Positions 26,416 to 37,574 of a stretch of DNA of 64,000 nucleotides are shown here, piece after piece. The stretch's first letter is position 1. Every line of letters begins with the position of its first letter. Source of the DNA: Gigaspora margarita (taxonomy: Eukaryota > Glomeromycota > Glomeromycetes > Diversisporales > Gigasporaceae); the NCBI GenBank assembly GCA_009809945.1, contig WTPW01000199.1, positions 253,620 to 317,619 of the forward strand, written 5' to 3'. The notes beneath the pieces were generated by a model. The model did not search any database, was not told where the DNA came from, and worked only from the letters and a program-made list of their open reading frames with translations. The translations under genes and the position numbers were made by a program.

Positions 26416-28500
26416 GGGTTTCAGAATTAAAATTCGTAAATCTTATTTTGATAAAACAAGAAGACGTATTTATTATCAAATAAGAGAAGTACAAATCTTA
26501 TTTATTTTTTAATTAAAATTCGAATACACTTATTTATATGATCTTCATTATTATAAATTGTTTTATTGTTAATCGATACTGCTTCTAATATCATTTTATT
26601 ATTATTAAATAGTTTGTTGATCTGCATAATAATAAAATTTTTACTTATTCGTCAAATGGGAGTCTCTAAACACCCCCATTTCATTTTCCGATTTCAAAAT
26701 TTTGATACAATAAATAAGATTTTTTAAACTCATTTATTTCCGAAATACGCCTAGATCTCTTTGCCTGGCCACTACTGACATCTGAAATACTGAAATACGT
26801 AAGTTAGAATAGGATGTACAAAAATAAAAACTTTATGCATAAATCATTTTTTTATATTAACAATATAGAGTTTCTTTATTTGATTGATGCATTATATATA
26901 AATACCTTATCCGGATATAACTGTTATCCTTTTATTGAATAGGATCCGGTTATTAAATCTTGTTAAAGGTTACAATCTTTCGGATAAAAAGTTATCCGGG
27001 TACGAGCACTAACTCCAATAAGATAATCACAAGTATGGTATACATTTCAGTAAACAGGAAATACTACGTTGAACTTTCTGATTGGTCGATAGCGTGATGG
27101 ACGGACGTTTGTGTTTTAATATAATAGTTAGATAGGAATAAATACGTAAGTATTTTACAATAAAACCACGAGTTCATTGGTTTATTTTTAAGTAACTGAG
27201 TTTGCTTTTTAAACATTACTGCAGTTTCATCTTATTTTTAAGAACATTGATGTTTCATTGACATGGATCAAAGCTTTTACTTTGTTAAAAATTTCATTGA
27301 GTGTTAAAAGGAATTTCTATTTGAATTTAATCGTTGATCTAATTAATATAATTATTATATACTGCAGAATAACATGAAGGTATTAGATGCATGTCACTTG
27401 CAAATGAAACGAACAAATAAAACGAGAACACTATTTTTAGAATAGCAAATACATAATGACGAATTACCTTATTATTAAAATTTTCCGAGATTTTATCAAG
27501 GCATGTAAGCCAATTTCATTTGGTCGATATAAATCATGTGATTATGAAATTATCTAATGTAATGTTAACCAAAGTTTTAACATTGAAAAGCCTTATTAGT
27601 TGTAGCAACTCAAAAAAAGACCAAAGAAATAAGGCCGAATGATATCACAAAAGACTATTATTTAAACATTCTTAGATTTGGGATCTAAAAATTTTTTTTT
27701 ACTAATATATTGTCATTTTAAATATTGTAGGCTCATATAAGCATAGCAGAAGTTCGTTTTGATTGGCTAAAATTAACTAAATATGATTGGCGACGATCTT
27801 TTTTTTATACAGTCAACTGTAATTTTTAAAGTACTTTTATAAGTAAAAATCGTCATGTCATATGAGAAATTTTTTTTTGTAATACGTAATGTAGAAATCA
27901 ACTTGAGTCGTTAGTATTTTACCTTGGGTTTTACTGTTTTTTAACTTGGGATACAGTAGGATACAGAAGTTTCAAGATCTAGATGAGAAGCAAAGATTTT
28001 AAAAGGTCGGAAGGTAGTTCGGCGACCTAAGCAATTGGTGAGTGAAGTTGCAAGATTTTATTTCCACTAGTTTTGCTTGCCTAATAAAAATACTATTTCG
28101 AACTACATTCTAAACTGTACTTTAATTTTTTTTGTTATATTTATTTAGGTTATAAGTATAGCTTATAAATACAGTACAACGTCTATAGTAGTAGTGGTTA
28201 GAAATGTTCGCGTATCTTGAATCTAGTTTAATAATGTATTACGAAACTTAATTGTTTATTGTAAATTAATATACTTATTACGAAAAGAATAGTATATACA
28301 TTGTGAAAGATGAATTAAAGTAGCTATTATGAAGCAAATTAATGTGTTGTAGTCTATAATACGCGTCTTCAGAAAGTATTAACTAATTTTTTGAAAGCAA
28401 TAAATTCTCGTCCGGGTATGGCCGATACTTTATCCGGGGTACGATCAACATTTTTTCCGGGTGTTTTGACAACCAATCAAAACAAACTTCCGCTATGCTG

Positions 28501-28531
<31 letters not shown>

Positions 28532-28560
28532 CTATATATATTTTTTTTTTAAAAAANAAA
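28501..28560. repeat. (TA)n / poly-T low-complexity tract
   Basis: About 15 TA repeats followed by T and A runs that include one N, so the length is uncertain. Confidence 0.85.
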
Positions 28561-28752
28561 AAAAAAAAAGGTTTAAAATAATTGCTTGGCATATTAGACC
28601 AATTTTACTTTATTTGTTACTTTTTTTTTCTTTGAATACTCATCAATTTCTCTTGATCATTACATAAGATTTATATGATTATGAATAACATGATTAAACA
28701 GTGCTTGATCAAACAATATAAAAGAGAATAATATTATGAACTATTGACTATG

Positions 28753-31700
28753 TCAACCAGAATATTTATCTGACAAAGTACTTAAATCGCCTAATTGATC
28801 TGTTTCATTAGAAATACTTTTTCTCAAAATACGTCTCATAATTTTACCGCTTCTAGTCTTTGGTAAATCAGAAACAATATAAATCTTTTTAGGCATTGCA
28901 AATGGTCCAATAACCTTACGTATTTGCAAAGCTAATTCTTTGACATCTATACTACAATTTGGTTTTAAAATTGCAAAAGCATGCACACTTTCACCAATAG
29001 CTGCTGTCTCTGCAACCGTAGGAAGAGCATCTAAAGCTGATTCAATCGCTGCAGTTGATATTCTATGACCTGATAAATTGATAACATCATCCACACGTCC
29101 ACGAATCCAATAATAACATCCCGATCTCGAATGACACAGTCACCTGTAAAATAATAACCTTTATAGGGCTTTAAATATGTATTAAAATATCGATTATGGT
29201 CGTTGTAAATTGTACGTGCTATTCATGGCCAAGGTTGACGTATGCAAAACACCTTCTGCTTCCGTTTTTATTATCTCTTTACCAGTAATTGAATCCAATA
29301 CAGCAAGATCGATACCAAAGAAAGGTAATGTCGCCGAACCAGGCTTTGTTAAGATTGCGCAGGTTAAGGGTGAAATAATTGTAGAACCAGTTTCTGTTTA
29401 CCAATATGTGTCAATTACTGAACAACCATTTCTACCAACAATCTCATTATACCATTTCCAAGATTCGGGATCGATTGGTTCACCAACTGATGCGATAATT
29501 TTTAAACTTGAAAGATCATGACAATCAATATATTCACGACCAAATCTATATCATGAACGAATAGCAGTCGGCGCAGTATAGAAGTGTGTAATCTTATGCT
29601 TGGCAACGACTTCCCAATAACGACTCGGTGTAGGATAAAGAGGTGTCGATTCAAACAAGACACTAGTACCTCCGCACGCCAATGGGTCATAGACAACATA
29701 AGTGTGTCCAGTAATCCAACCAATATCAGCCATACAACCAATGATATCACCTTAATGATAACCAAAAACGCATTTGAGGTAGTGGTTGCGCATAATAAAT
29801 AACCAGCAGTCATGTGAATAACTCCTTTTGGTTTTCCGGTTGATCCGGAAGTATAAAGTAAAAATAGTGGATTCTCTGCGTTGACAATTTCCGGAGAGCA
29901 ATAAGGTCGATATTGTTGAATTTCTTCGTGCCACCATACATCACGAGGGATAATAAACGAATCTTTTGAACCAGTACGACGGAAAATAAAAACGCGTTCA
30001 ACAGTAGAACATTTTTTAAAGCATCATCAACAATATTTTTTATGTTAATAGCTTTTCCACCACGACGATCTTCATCAGCAGTGATGTACTAGTGTAACAA
30101 ATTAAATTTTACTTTTTTCTTTATTGTAAATAAAATTTTATTTTCGCGGTAAATTATCCGCAGATCATCATCGAAAAGTGTTGCCCTAATTTGGTAAAAT
30201 TATAAATTTTCTTCGAATATTTTATAACTTATACTATAATGGTAATGATGGGTGGCTTGGTGGCTTAATTATATGAATGTCATTTCGGACGCATTAAAAC
30301 ATGAGAGTGGCTACGTATACATAGTCGTATAAACCTGTTGGGCCAAAAAGCCCACCGCGTAAACGTAGTTGAAGCTGAAGCTGCATAGCGGACGAAGAAG
30401 CCCAAAATATACATAGGCATCTTGGCGCAAACGTAATAGTAATAAGTAAACGTAGCAATCATAGAGTAAACGTAGTAATGAAGAAGTGAACGTAGTTAGA
30501 ATTTAAAAAGTTTATAAAAACCTCAAGTTCAAGGACATTCAATCCTATTGTTGTATAATAAAGAATTCCTTTCCCTTATAATAAATCATTTGACCTTTCA
30601 CCCGAATAAAGAAATTATACTTATCTTTGAATTCGACTTGTAACTTTAATAACCCTTTCGTAACTCAATTCGACGGGCTGAATTGACTCGTAACCTCGAA
30701 TTGGCTTTAATAAGACTCGAATTCTGTGTAACCAAAATTGGTTAATCCCAGGGACGGTGAATAATATCGATTTGATTTTGCAAAAATATCGAGATCGGTA
30801 TGATCAAAAATATCGACTTATATCGATATGCTCATGATTGGCCAATTAGAATGCAAAATTTTGTACAACAGTTTCAGAACGTGATATAACGTGATCAGTG
30901 ACTAAAATTTCTTTTTTCTTCTGACGTGTTTGTTGATTATCTATTTACCGAAGCTTATCAACGGTTCAAGTTAGCAAATTTATATTGCCCGGCCCGAATT
31001 GTGCATATTGTTACACTGCATTAAAATTTGCGAAAATATGATTTCCCTATGATTTGGCCAGTATCAGCTGGTTGTTTTAAAACCCATTTTACCCTCCAAA
31101 TAAAATCCTTTCAACTGCGGGAATTTTCCAAACTTCCCAAATCGAATCCCCTTAGATATCTATCACCTGATCGAAACCAACTCCTACGATACCCCATCAT
31201 CCATCCATATAGAACTTTCGTATTATTTACTGATATCAATTTATTGATATCCCCATATTAGCATCACCAGCGTCAGCGTCTTTATTTTATTGTGCTGATT
31301 TAGTGATAGATCATCTCTTCGCTCTTCACTTATTGCATATTCGACTTTGACCAGGTTCATCAACTTCATAAATTATAGCAATCTGTCAAATGTTATTTTT
31401 TCAATTCAATTCAATTAAATTATAAAACTGATCTTTTTTTTTTTTTTTGATACAGTACCTTATCAGGCTTTTTAATAGCATGTCTGTCTACGCAATTATA
31501 CAATTGACCTTCAAGAAACCAAGCGATATCACCATGTTCAAAACCTTCAGAAAGATCAGTTTGGGAAGGTGTAGTCCAAATAAGAGTTTCTTTAGCGATC
31601 TATTAATCATAAACATAAAATAAAAGTTTAATAAGTATTTCATTTGTAAGAAATAGATGCAATATCTTAGATTGTCATTATAAAGAAATAATATTAGACA

Positions 31701-31850
31701 TATTTTTTTCAAATTACAAGATAATTATCTCACTAATATTCAATTAAAAATGAAATTTTACTTTTTCTCAAAATTCTGCGGGACTTTTAATACTTTCATC
31801 ATAAAGTTTTTTATATTGTTCGATAGAATTAATGTGAGGTGTAGGGATTC
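28753..31850 (-). pseudogene. acetyl-CoA synthetase pseudogene
   Basis: The remains read in order as an acetyl-CoA synthetase (acetate + ATP + CoA to acetyl-CoA). N-terminal HINSIEQYKKLYDESIKSP (31850-31770); IAKETLIWTTPSQ and FEHGDIAWFLEGQLYNCVDR (about 31600-31470); TADEDRRGGKAINIKNIVDD (about 30085-30025); VWWHEEIQQY and LLYTSGSTGKPKGVIH (about 29950-29815); [20 protein letters not shown] (about 29730-29670); [16 protein letters not shown] and [12 protein letters not shown] (about 29245-29185); YYFTGD; then an intact open C terminus (29094-28753) with [17 protein letters not shown] and [13 protein letters not shown]. Breaks include several frame changes (29500-29830), a TGA inside the QPWP block, and a 1-2 nt loss before the C-terminal part. 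The adenylate-binding middle of the N domain is missing and a repeat occupies 30245-31260. No intact product is possible. Confidence 0.85.
30245..31260 (+). repeat. LTR-like dispersed repeat, copy 3, inside the ACS pseudogene
   Basis: The head carries repeated GTAAACGTAG words (30350-30490), then TTTATAAAAACC and AATAAAG (about 30510-30565), GAATTCGACTTGTAACTTTA (about 30631), ATTCGACGGGCTGAATTG and TCGAATTCTGTGTAACC, in the same order as copies 1 and 2. It occupies the place where the missing middle of the acetyl-CoA synthetase N domain should be. Borders are approximate. Confidence 0.6.
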
Positions 31851-33097
31851 AATCTTCTCACGTTGCATATTTCATTACCCGAATATCAATCTGATCCGAA
31901 TCTAGCACCTGTTACTATACCTATTCAATGCAAATCATCCAGTAGTTCAGATTAGCCGGCGGGACCATCGACTGTAAGTGAAGATATGAACGAAGGACGA
32001 TTTAAAGCCCGCTATGCTTGATTTGGATTAAGTGTCTTATGTCCAATAATAAAATATAGACATAGTCCATGAACATGGTCTATATTGTCCATGTAAATAT
32101 ATATAATATTTATTTAGCTGAATATTTTAAATAGACTATTTTAACTTAATCATTTTGCTATTTAATTTTATTATATTTGCATTAATGTACAGAATATTTA
32201 TTTATTTAAAATAAGCTATTTGACTTATGAATATTTACTTTTCATAATCTTAGGACTGTAAGCATCAAGATTTATTATTAAATATTTAAAATGAGTTGAT
32301 TAAATTTTATGAATATTTATTATTAAATTTTATTTTATACACGATAGTGTATTCTGTATTTATTAGTATTCTAAATAAGTTATTCAATTAATCGATAAAT
32401 ATTAGTTATGCTCCATAAAGAGAAAATTATTAATAAGGAAATCTGTTTTATTTAATTAAGTTGCAAACATGCACATAGTAACGAAGATAGAAGAATTAAA
32501 GTATGGCATAAGATATGAGTAAAATATTCACGACGCAACAATTTAGCAGTTCCATGATTTTTATCCAGTCTGATTGTAAGATTAATGTGTAATATACAAA
32601 TTTGAAATAAAAAATAAATCAAAATTTGCAAAATTTGCTATGGAAACTGGTTTCTATTATTAAATAAAAGTTTTCGGCGCGATAATTTAGATATATCATT
32701 ATATTTTAATAATGCAAATATTAATGTTCTGGCGAAAAAAAAAATTAATATAGTATCGTGGTTGGATTAGTCACGAGACTGCCAATTTTTTGCACCATGA
32801 CTATATTACTCGTTAGATATATACTCCAGATCTAACAATCCACGGATAGATAAATTGAGAAGATTGATGATTATATGAAATAATTTCCGAATTTATAATT
32901 ATGAATGTATGATCTTATAGATGCATTAGATAGAACATTAAAAAAACTATATGTAGCAATCTAATAGATACACATGACATGTACAACAAAGCCCTGGTGA
33001 CGACTTACTTTCTCTTGCATCAAATAAAAGGTTGCAAATAGTTAAATTTATATAAGAATAGGGGATTTAATTATAAAAAATATATATAAATTGATTA
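31851..33097. other. AT-rich intergenic DNA
   Basis: No gene. A short inverted repeat near 32049-32090 (ATAGACATAGTCCATG against CATGGTCTATATTGTCC). The last ~100 bp resemble the 3' flanks of P450 A and B (AATAGTTAAATTTATATAAG). Confidence 0.4.
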
Positions 33098-33894
33098 CTA
33101 TTCATTCCTCCTTTTAAAAATAAGATCGATTGGAAATGGATATATTTCACTCTTAAATTCTAATTGATTTTTATGTATGCTATTTTGAGGTAATGATATT
33201 TCATATTTGCGTACTATGAAAATATATATTTTACACGTAAGTATTCGCATAATGAAATCCATTTGACTGAAACTAAGTTACATACGCAACAAACATAACA
33301 CTATTCTCTGCTCAATAAGAGAAAAGTTATTTCCTAAGTAACTGTTTTTTTAAAAAAAAAATTAAATTCCATCATTATCGTTAAGGTAACAAAAAAAAAA
33401 AAAACATCAAGACAAACACAAAATTCAACCAACATTCTAGATCCACCACCAAAAGCCAACCAAGAATAATTATCATGTTCATTTTCAAACCTTTCAGGCA
33501 AAAATTCTTCTGGATTTTTCCAAAGCTTTGATGAATGATGTATTCCATATACAAAGAGACTAATAGTTGTACCAGTTGGAATCAAAAAATTTTTAAGCTT
33601 TATGTCTTCGGTTACTACACGTAATGGTAAACCTCCGACCTATTTATTAAACAGTAAAAATAAAATTATAAGTGATATACAGTATAATAATCACTTAATT
33701 AGAAATTAAAATTATACTAACCGAAGGATATAATCTAAGATTTTCCCGGATAATCATATTTAAATACTTCAATGACGCATGCTGTTCTGATGATGGTATT
33801 AGATCATCACCAAGTACTCTTAAGACCTCTTCTCGAGCTTTTTCTTGAACATTCTAAAATAAATGAAATTATAAATATTTAATATTTTAATGAA

Positions 33895-33927
<33 letters not shown>

Positions 33928-35491
33928 TTTGCATCTTACTTTATTAACCGCTAAAAGATACAAAAGAGTCGATAGAGCAACTGCAGCTAAATTTATAGAT
34001 ATAAATATAAATATAAATATCAATAAATATAAACATAAATGTAAATATATAATTATGCATATGGGTAATAACTATAACTGATAAGTTGTTTCTCAAATTA
34101 ATATAATACTTACATGTGTCATGACCCGCAACCATAAGAATGGCTAAATTACACTATTAAAATCAAATCATAATAATTAAATTTTTATTATTTAGACTAT
34201 AGCAATAAAAAAAAAAAATCCAGAAATTTCCTACTCTTAGTTCTGTATCCGATAGCTTTTGATTATCAGGATCTTCACAAGCTTTTATCATTAATTCCAA
34301 AAGATCACCATTAGAATTCCAGCGGCTAAGGATTTGCGTTTTTCTTTAATAATATTCTCAAATAAATTATTTAATTTATCAATTTTTCTAAATATTAATT
34401 GGTTTAAGATTGGAATGCGGTCAATATTGAGAATAGAAACAAATCGATTTTTAATCACTTCCATAACTTCATTATAAGTTGTCACGTAGGGATTATTCGG
34501 ATCTTCGAAATTCTAAATTGAAAATACGTTAAATTATAAAATATATAACTCTTACATTAAAATCAAAATTAAAGGCAACTTTCCAAGAATGTCTAAAGTA
34601 AACCTACGATATTTAAATTTATAAGCTTTAATAAACTAATATAATGGTTGTGAGAATGTTTAATAATTTTTATATTGCCGTTGCATATAATCCCTAACTT
34701 CAATAGGTTTATTATCGACTTTTTGTAAAATGTGCATTAATTTTAATGCTTTTTCAACAAAAAGATGTACAGGTAAAGTTTTAAAGGCAGGGTTGCAGAT
34801 ACGTCTAAATGAAATTTTACGTCAGAAATGTAAATAACAATTTATAATAAATAAATATGTAAAAAAAAACCTGTATCGCTTCCAAGCCTAAAAAATAAAA
34901 ATTTAATGAAAAGATTGCCACAAAAAAAAATAAAATAAATAAAACCAATTAAATGACATTAAACTTACATCACCATTTGAATGAACTACATTAACACTAA
35001 AAAGTCGCTCAGCTGCAGAATTTGGTACAATCTCATTGAATATTAATTTGGGAAAAACATCTATGAAATAATTTAAAGCACCCCATATAAATAATAGAAT
35101 CCAAATGTGAGTTTAATGTGAGACATCGAACGATTAATGACCTACCAGTTTGTAAAAACATTTCCTTAGCAAACACTGGGTCAGTGATTACGCAAACCCA
35201 TTTCCTTGAAAATAAAGCTACAAACATAAAATAATGACCATTTTTTAAAGATTTCAATTTTACAATTTACATACGAATAAATTTTACTTTTATAACGCCA
35301 TCCTTTTCAAAATATTCTTTGCAACGTAAATAAAGCTTATCATTGCCTCCTCGTTTCATAAGCTGAGATATTGCCATACTGAAGAATGAGATTGAGTGAA
35401 TGTCTTTAAGAGAGTCTGGAACTTTATCTTTTACATAATTGTAAATTATTAACAAGATAACAACGATCGCTAGGAAAGTTATTAAATCCAT
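33098..35491 (-). pseudogene. cytochrome P450 gene C, inactivated paralogue
   Basis: The same 13-exon plan as A and B is fully retained (minus): 35491-35288, 35217-35146, 35060-34969, 34887-34871, 34804-34679, 34603-34556, 34512-34235, 34153-34114, 33986-33940, 33853-33722, 33639-33434, 33341-33286 and 33213-33098. Damage: 1-bp deletions in exon 2 (GGAAATGG where A and B have GGAAAATGG), exon 6 (GGAAAGTT for GGAAAAGTT) and exon 7 (GGAATTC for GGACATTC), each shortening its exon by exactly one base. At the start of exon 12 the heme-ligand codon TGC is TAC, so the loop would read SRIYLGNNF. The donor of intron 5 is GC, not GT. ENLR, LPERFENE and the VAGHDT region are still present. Loss is therefore recent relative to the duplication. 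Confidence 0.92.
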
Positions 35492-35784
35492 GTTTAAAAT
35501 ATCTAGTATTTAACAAGCAACTTTATATTCTATAATTTTTCCACAAGTTTATTATTTATGTATGATTAAGGTTGCATTATTGCTTAATGTATTAATCCAA
35601 ATACGGATGTCGGAATGATTTAATGAACAAATATAAGTTACGCCCATATGATAAATGAATATGATATAATTTAGAGATGGACACCATGCGTATAGTCTAA
35701 GCAATTATATTTAGTTAAAATCCAAAATATAATAAAATCCTTTTAACGTTTGATTCAGTGGATTTTTCGGAATTGCAGAATATT

Positions 35785-35930
35785 AGTATGTTATCCGACA
35801 GGTACTATGTAAACAATGACGGAAAAAATTTACATTATTTCCGCAAATCTTTATCAACTTTAAATAAAATTTGCGGAAGTAATATAAAATTCTTTCCGTA
35901 AGTGTATACGTCATACCTGTCAGATAAACT
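35785..35930. mobile_element. hairpin MITE with ~60-bp arms
   Basis: The left arm holds TTATCCGACAGGTACTATGT, ACGGAAAAAATTT and ATTTCCGCAAAT; the right arm holds ATTTGCGGAAGTAAT, TTCTTTCCGT and TACCTGTCAGATAAAC, in inverted order. Non-coding. It lies just outside the DIRS-type element. Confidence 0.7.
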
Positions 35931-35973
35931 AGTTATCTGGCATGATTTGACGGATGATGGACATCGACAGTAT

Positions 35974-36310
35974 TGTTGATGCCGTGAATAAAGTCACGGG
36001 CATCCTTTTGTCACGAGACCATGATCCGGGCCCATGGTACAGGGAAATCGATGGGTAAGTTTTAAGTATTTGATGANAGGGGTGATGTATTNAAGANTTG
36101 CATATGTATGATGTATTGAGTAAGGGATTGATGACAAGGGTGATGTATTTAAGAGTTGCATATGTATGATGTATTGAGTAAGGAATAATGGATCNTTGAG
36201 TAAGTATGAGGTCATAAGGAATGGTTATTTAAGAGAGGTTAGGATGGGAATTGTTCTACCTCTTTTGTCTTTGCTGTTAGCTCGACGTTAGTCTAGCTTT
36301 GTCGATTAGT
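35974..36310 (+). repeat. A1 split direct repeat of the DIRS-type element
   Basis: Matches A2 from TGTTRATGCCRTGAATAAAG through TAGCTTTGTCGATTAGT. It includes an internal duplicated unit (GTGATGTATTTAAGAGTTGC twice, at about 36080 and 36142) and several N bases. It probably holds the promoter, as Gag begins about 60 bp downstream. Confidence 0.85.
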
Positions 36311-36368
36311 CACGTAGTCTAAAAAGAACGAAATAAATTTGAATAAGGTTAAATTAATAGTCAAAATT

Positions 36369-37529
36369 ATGGTCATAGTAGAAGATGAAAACGATATACA
36401 AGAAGTTTCGTCAGTTGTTTTACCCTTGGAAGACGACATCGGTTACGGTTTGGAAGAGTTACCACATCAAGGTTTAAGAAGTACGCTAGACCGCTTACCT
36501 GTGGAAACTTTGAGATTATTGTGTGGTGGCAAGGGTCTTGCTGAGACAGGGTGTAAGAAAGATTTAATTGAGAGATTGGTCGGAAGAGTTGTAAGTAAAA
36601 CTAAAGGGAAAAGTAGAGCAGAAGGGAGTTCACAAAGTTCTGGTACTTGCGTTAGGGAAAATGATGCCGGCTTGGCTGGCATGACGTTGGATGGTATTTT
36701 TCAAAAAGGTGTAAATCTAGGTGAGGGAAGTGGAAAGCCTCAAGAGTGGGCTGCGCCTGATGCGCATTATATAGCCTTAGAAAGGTCTTTGGAAAAATCG
36801 ATGCAAGCGACTTTAGAAAAGGTCGTAGGTGAGATAAAGCGAAGTGTTCAGGTGTTGCAGGGGGGAGAAGAAAGTAAATATTGGCCGAGAGAAAAATTTA
36901 ATAAGGCCAGAGATCAATTCGAGTATGATGAATGGTGTAAAATAGGGAAATATGTGGATGTTGCAATGATTAACAAGGATTGGAAATTAATCACGAAGGT
37001 TCAGGATTTAGCGGCTACAAGAGCATTTATGCTCAGAGTGGCGAATAAAGAGGGTTGGAACATAGCGGCTGAAATAAGAGATCCTTTTAATGAAGACCCC
37101 ATGGAAGCCTATTTTCAAGAAAGATTAGCAAATGCCAGGCAACCAGCGAAAAACAAACGTCCCAAGGTTGATAATAAACCTGTATTTTCGGTGCTGCCCT
37201 TTTCTAATATGCCCCTGGGACAACAATATTTTCAACAGCCTGTTCAGTCCGGTTTTGCTCCTGTGGGAACACCTATGTATAATAGTTCTATTTCAAACCA
37301 AGGTCCCTATCAAAATTGGTACGGAAACCAAAGGAGTCCATAGAATCGATCTTGGACTTTTCAAGGAGGTTCTAGGTCGTATGTCCTGACTAGACCAATG
37401 AGACAAAATAGAAATTCTGGTATCGTATGTTTTATTTGTGAAGAAAGGGGCCATATAGCTTGGGACTGCCCACAGAAGAGATCAAGCCAGCCCTTTCAGA
37501 GGTCAGAACCAGACAGACAGAGGGCTTGA
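36369..37529 (+). pseudogene. Gag-like ORF1 with SAP-like segment and zinc knuckle, one internal stop
   Basis: The first ATG (36369) starts MVIVEDENDIQEV. Residues about 38-75 (LPVETLRLLCGGKGL, then CKKDLIERLVG) resemble a SAP-type nucleic-acid-binding helix pair. A basic, Gln/Pro-rich tail follows. An in-frame TAG at 37341-37343 ends the long frame, but the same frame stays open past it to TGA at 37527-37529 and encodes a CX2CX4HX4C zinc knuckle (CFICEERGHIAWDC, 37428-37469). The stop therefore cuts the nucleocapsid-like domain off the protein. Confidence 0.8.
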
Positions 37530-37574
37530 CTATACTCGGGAGGAACTGAGTCAAAAGGAGAAGAAGGTAGTGGG

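Larger units (their letters stand above)
24745..28752. other. long intergenic region with repeats, no gene
   Basis: 24745-25010 resembles 18830-19090 (duplicated upstream flank of the P450 unit). 25010-27160 has no counterpart there and looks like inserted DNA. 27165-27550 matches 19140-19620. 27600-28752 shows no gene; a (TA)n tract with an N lies at 28501-28560. No splice-supported coding exon was found. Confidence 0.5.

Noticed and set aside
36467-36682. minus-strand frame opposite the Gag ORF
   Set aside because: Shadow of the Gag reading frame with no motif; the plus-strand SAP-like and zinc-knuckle signals decide the strand.
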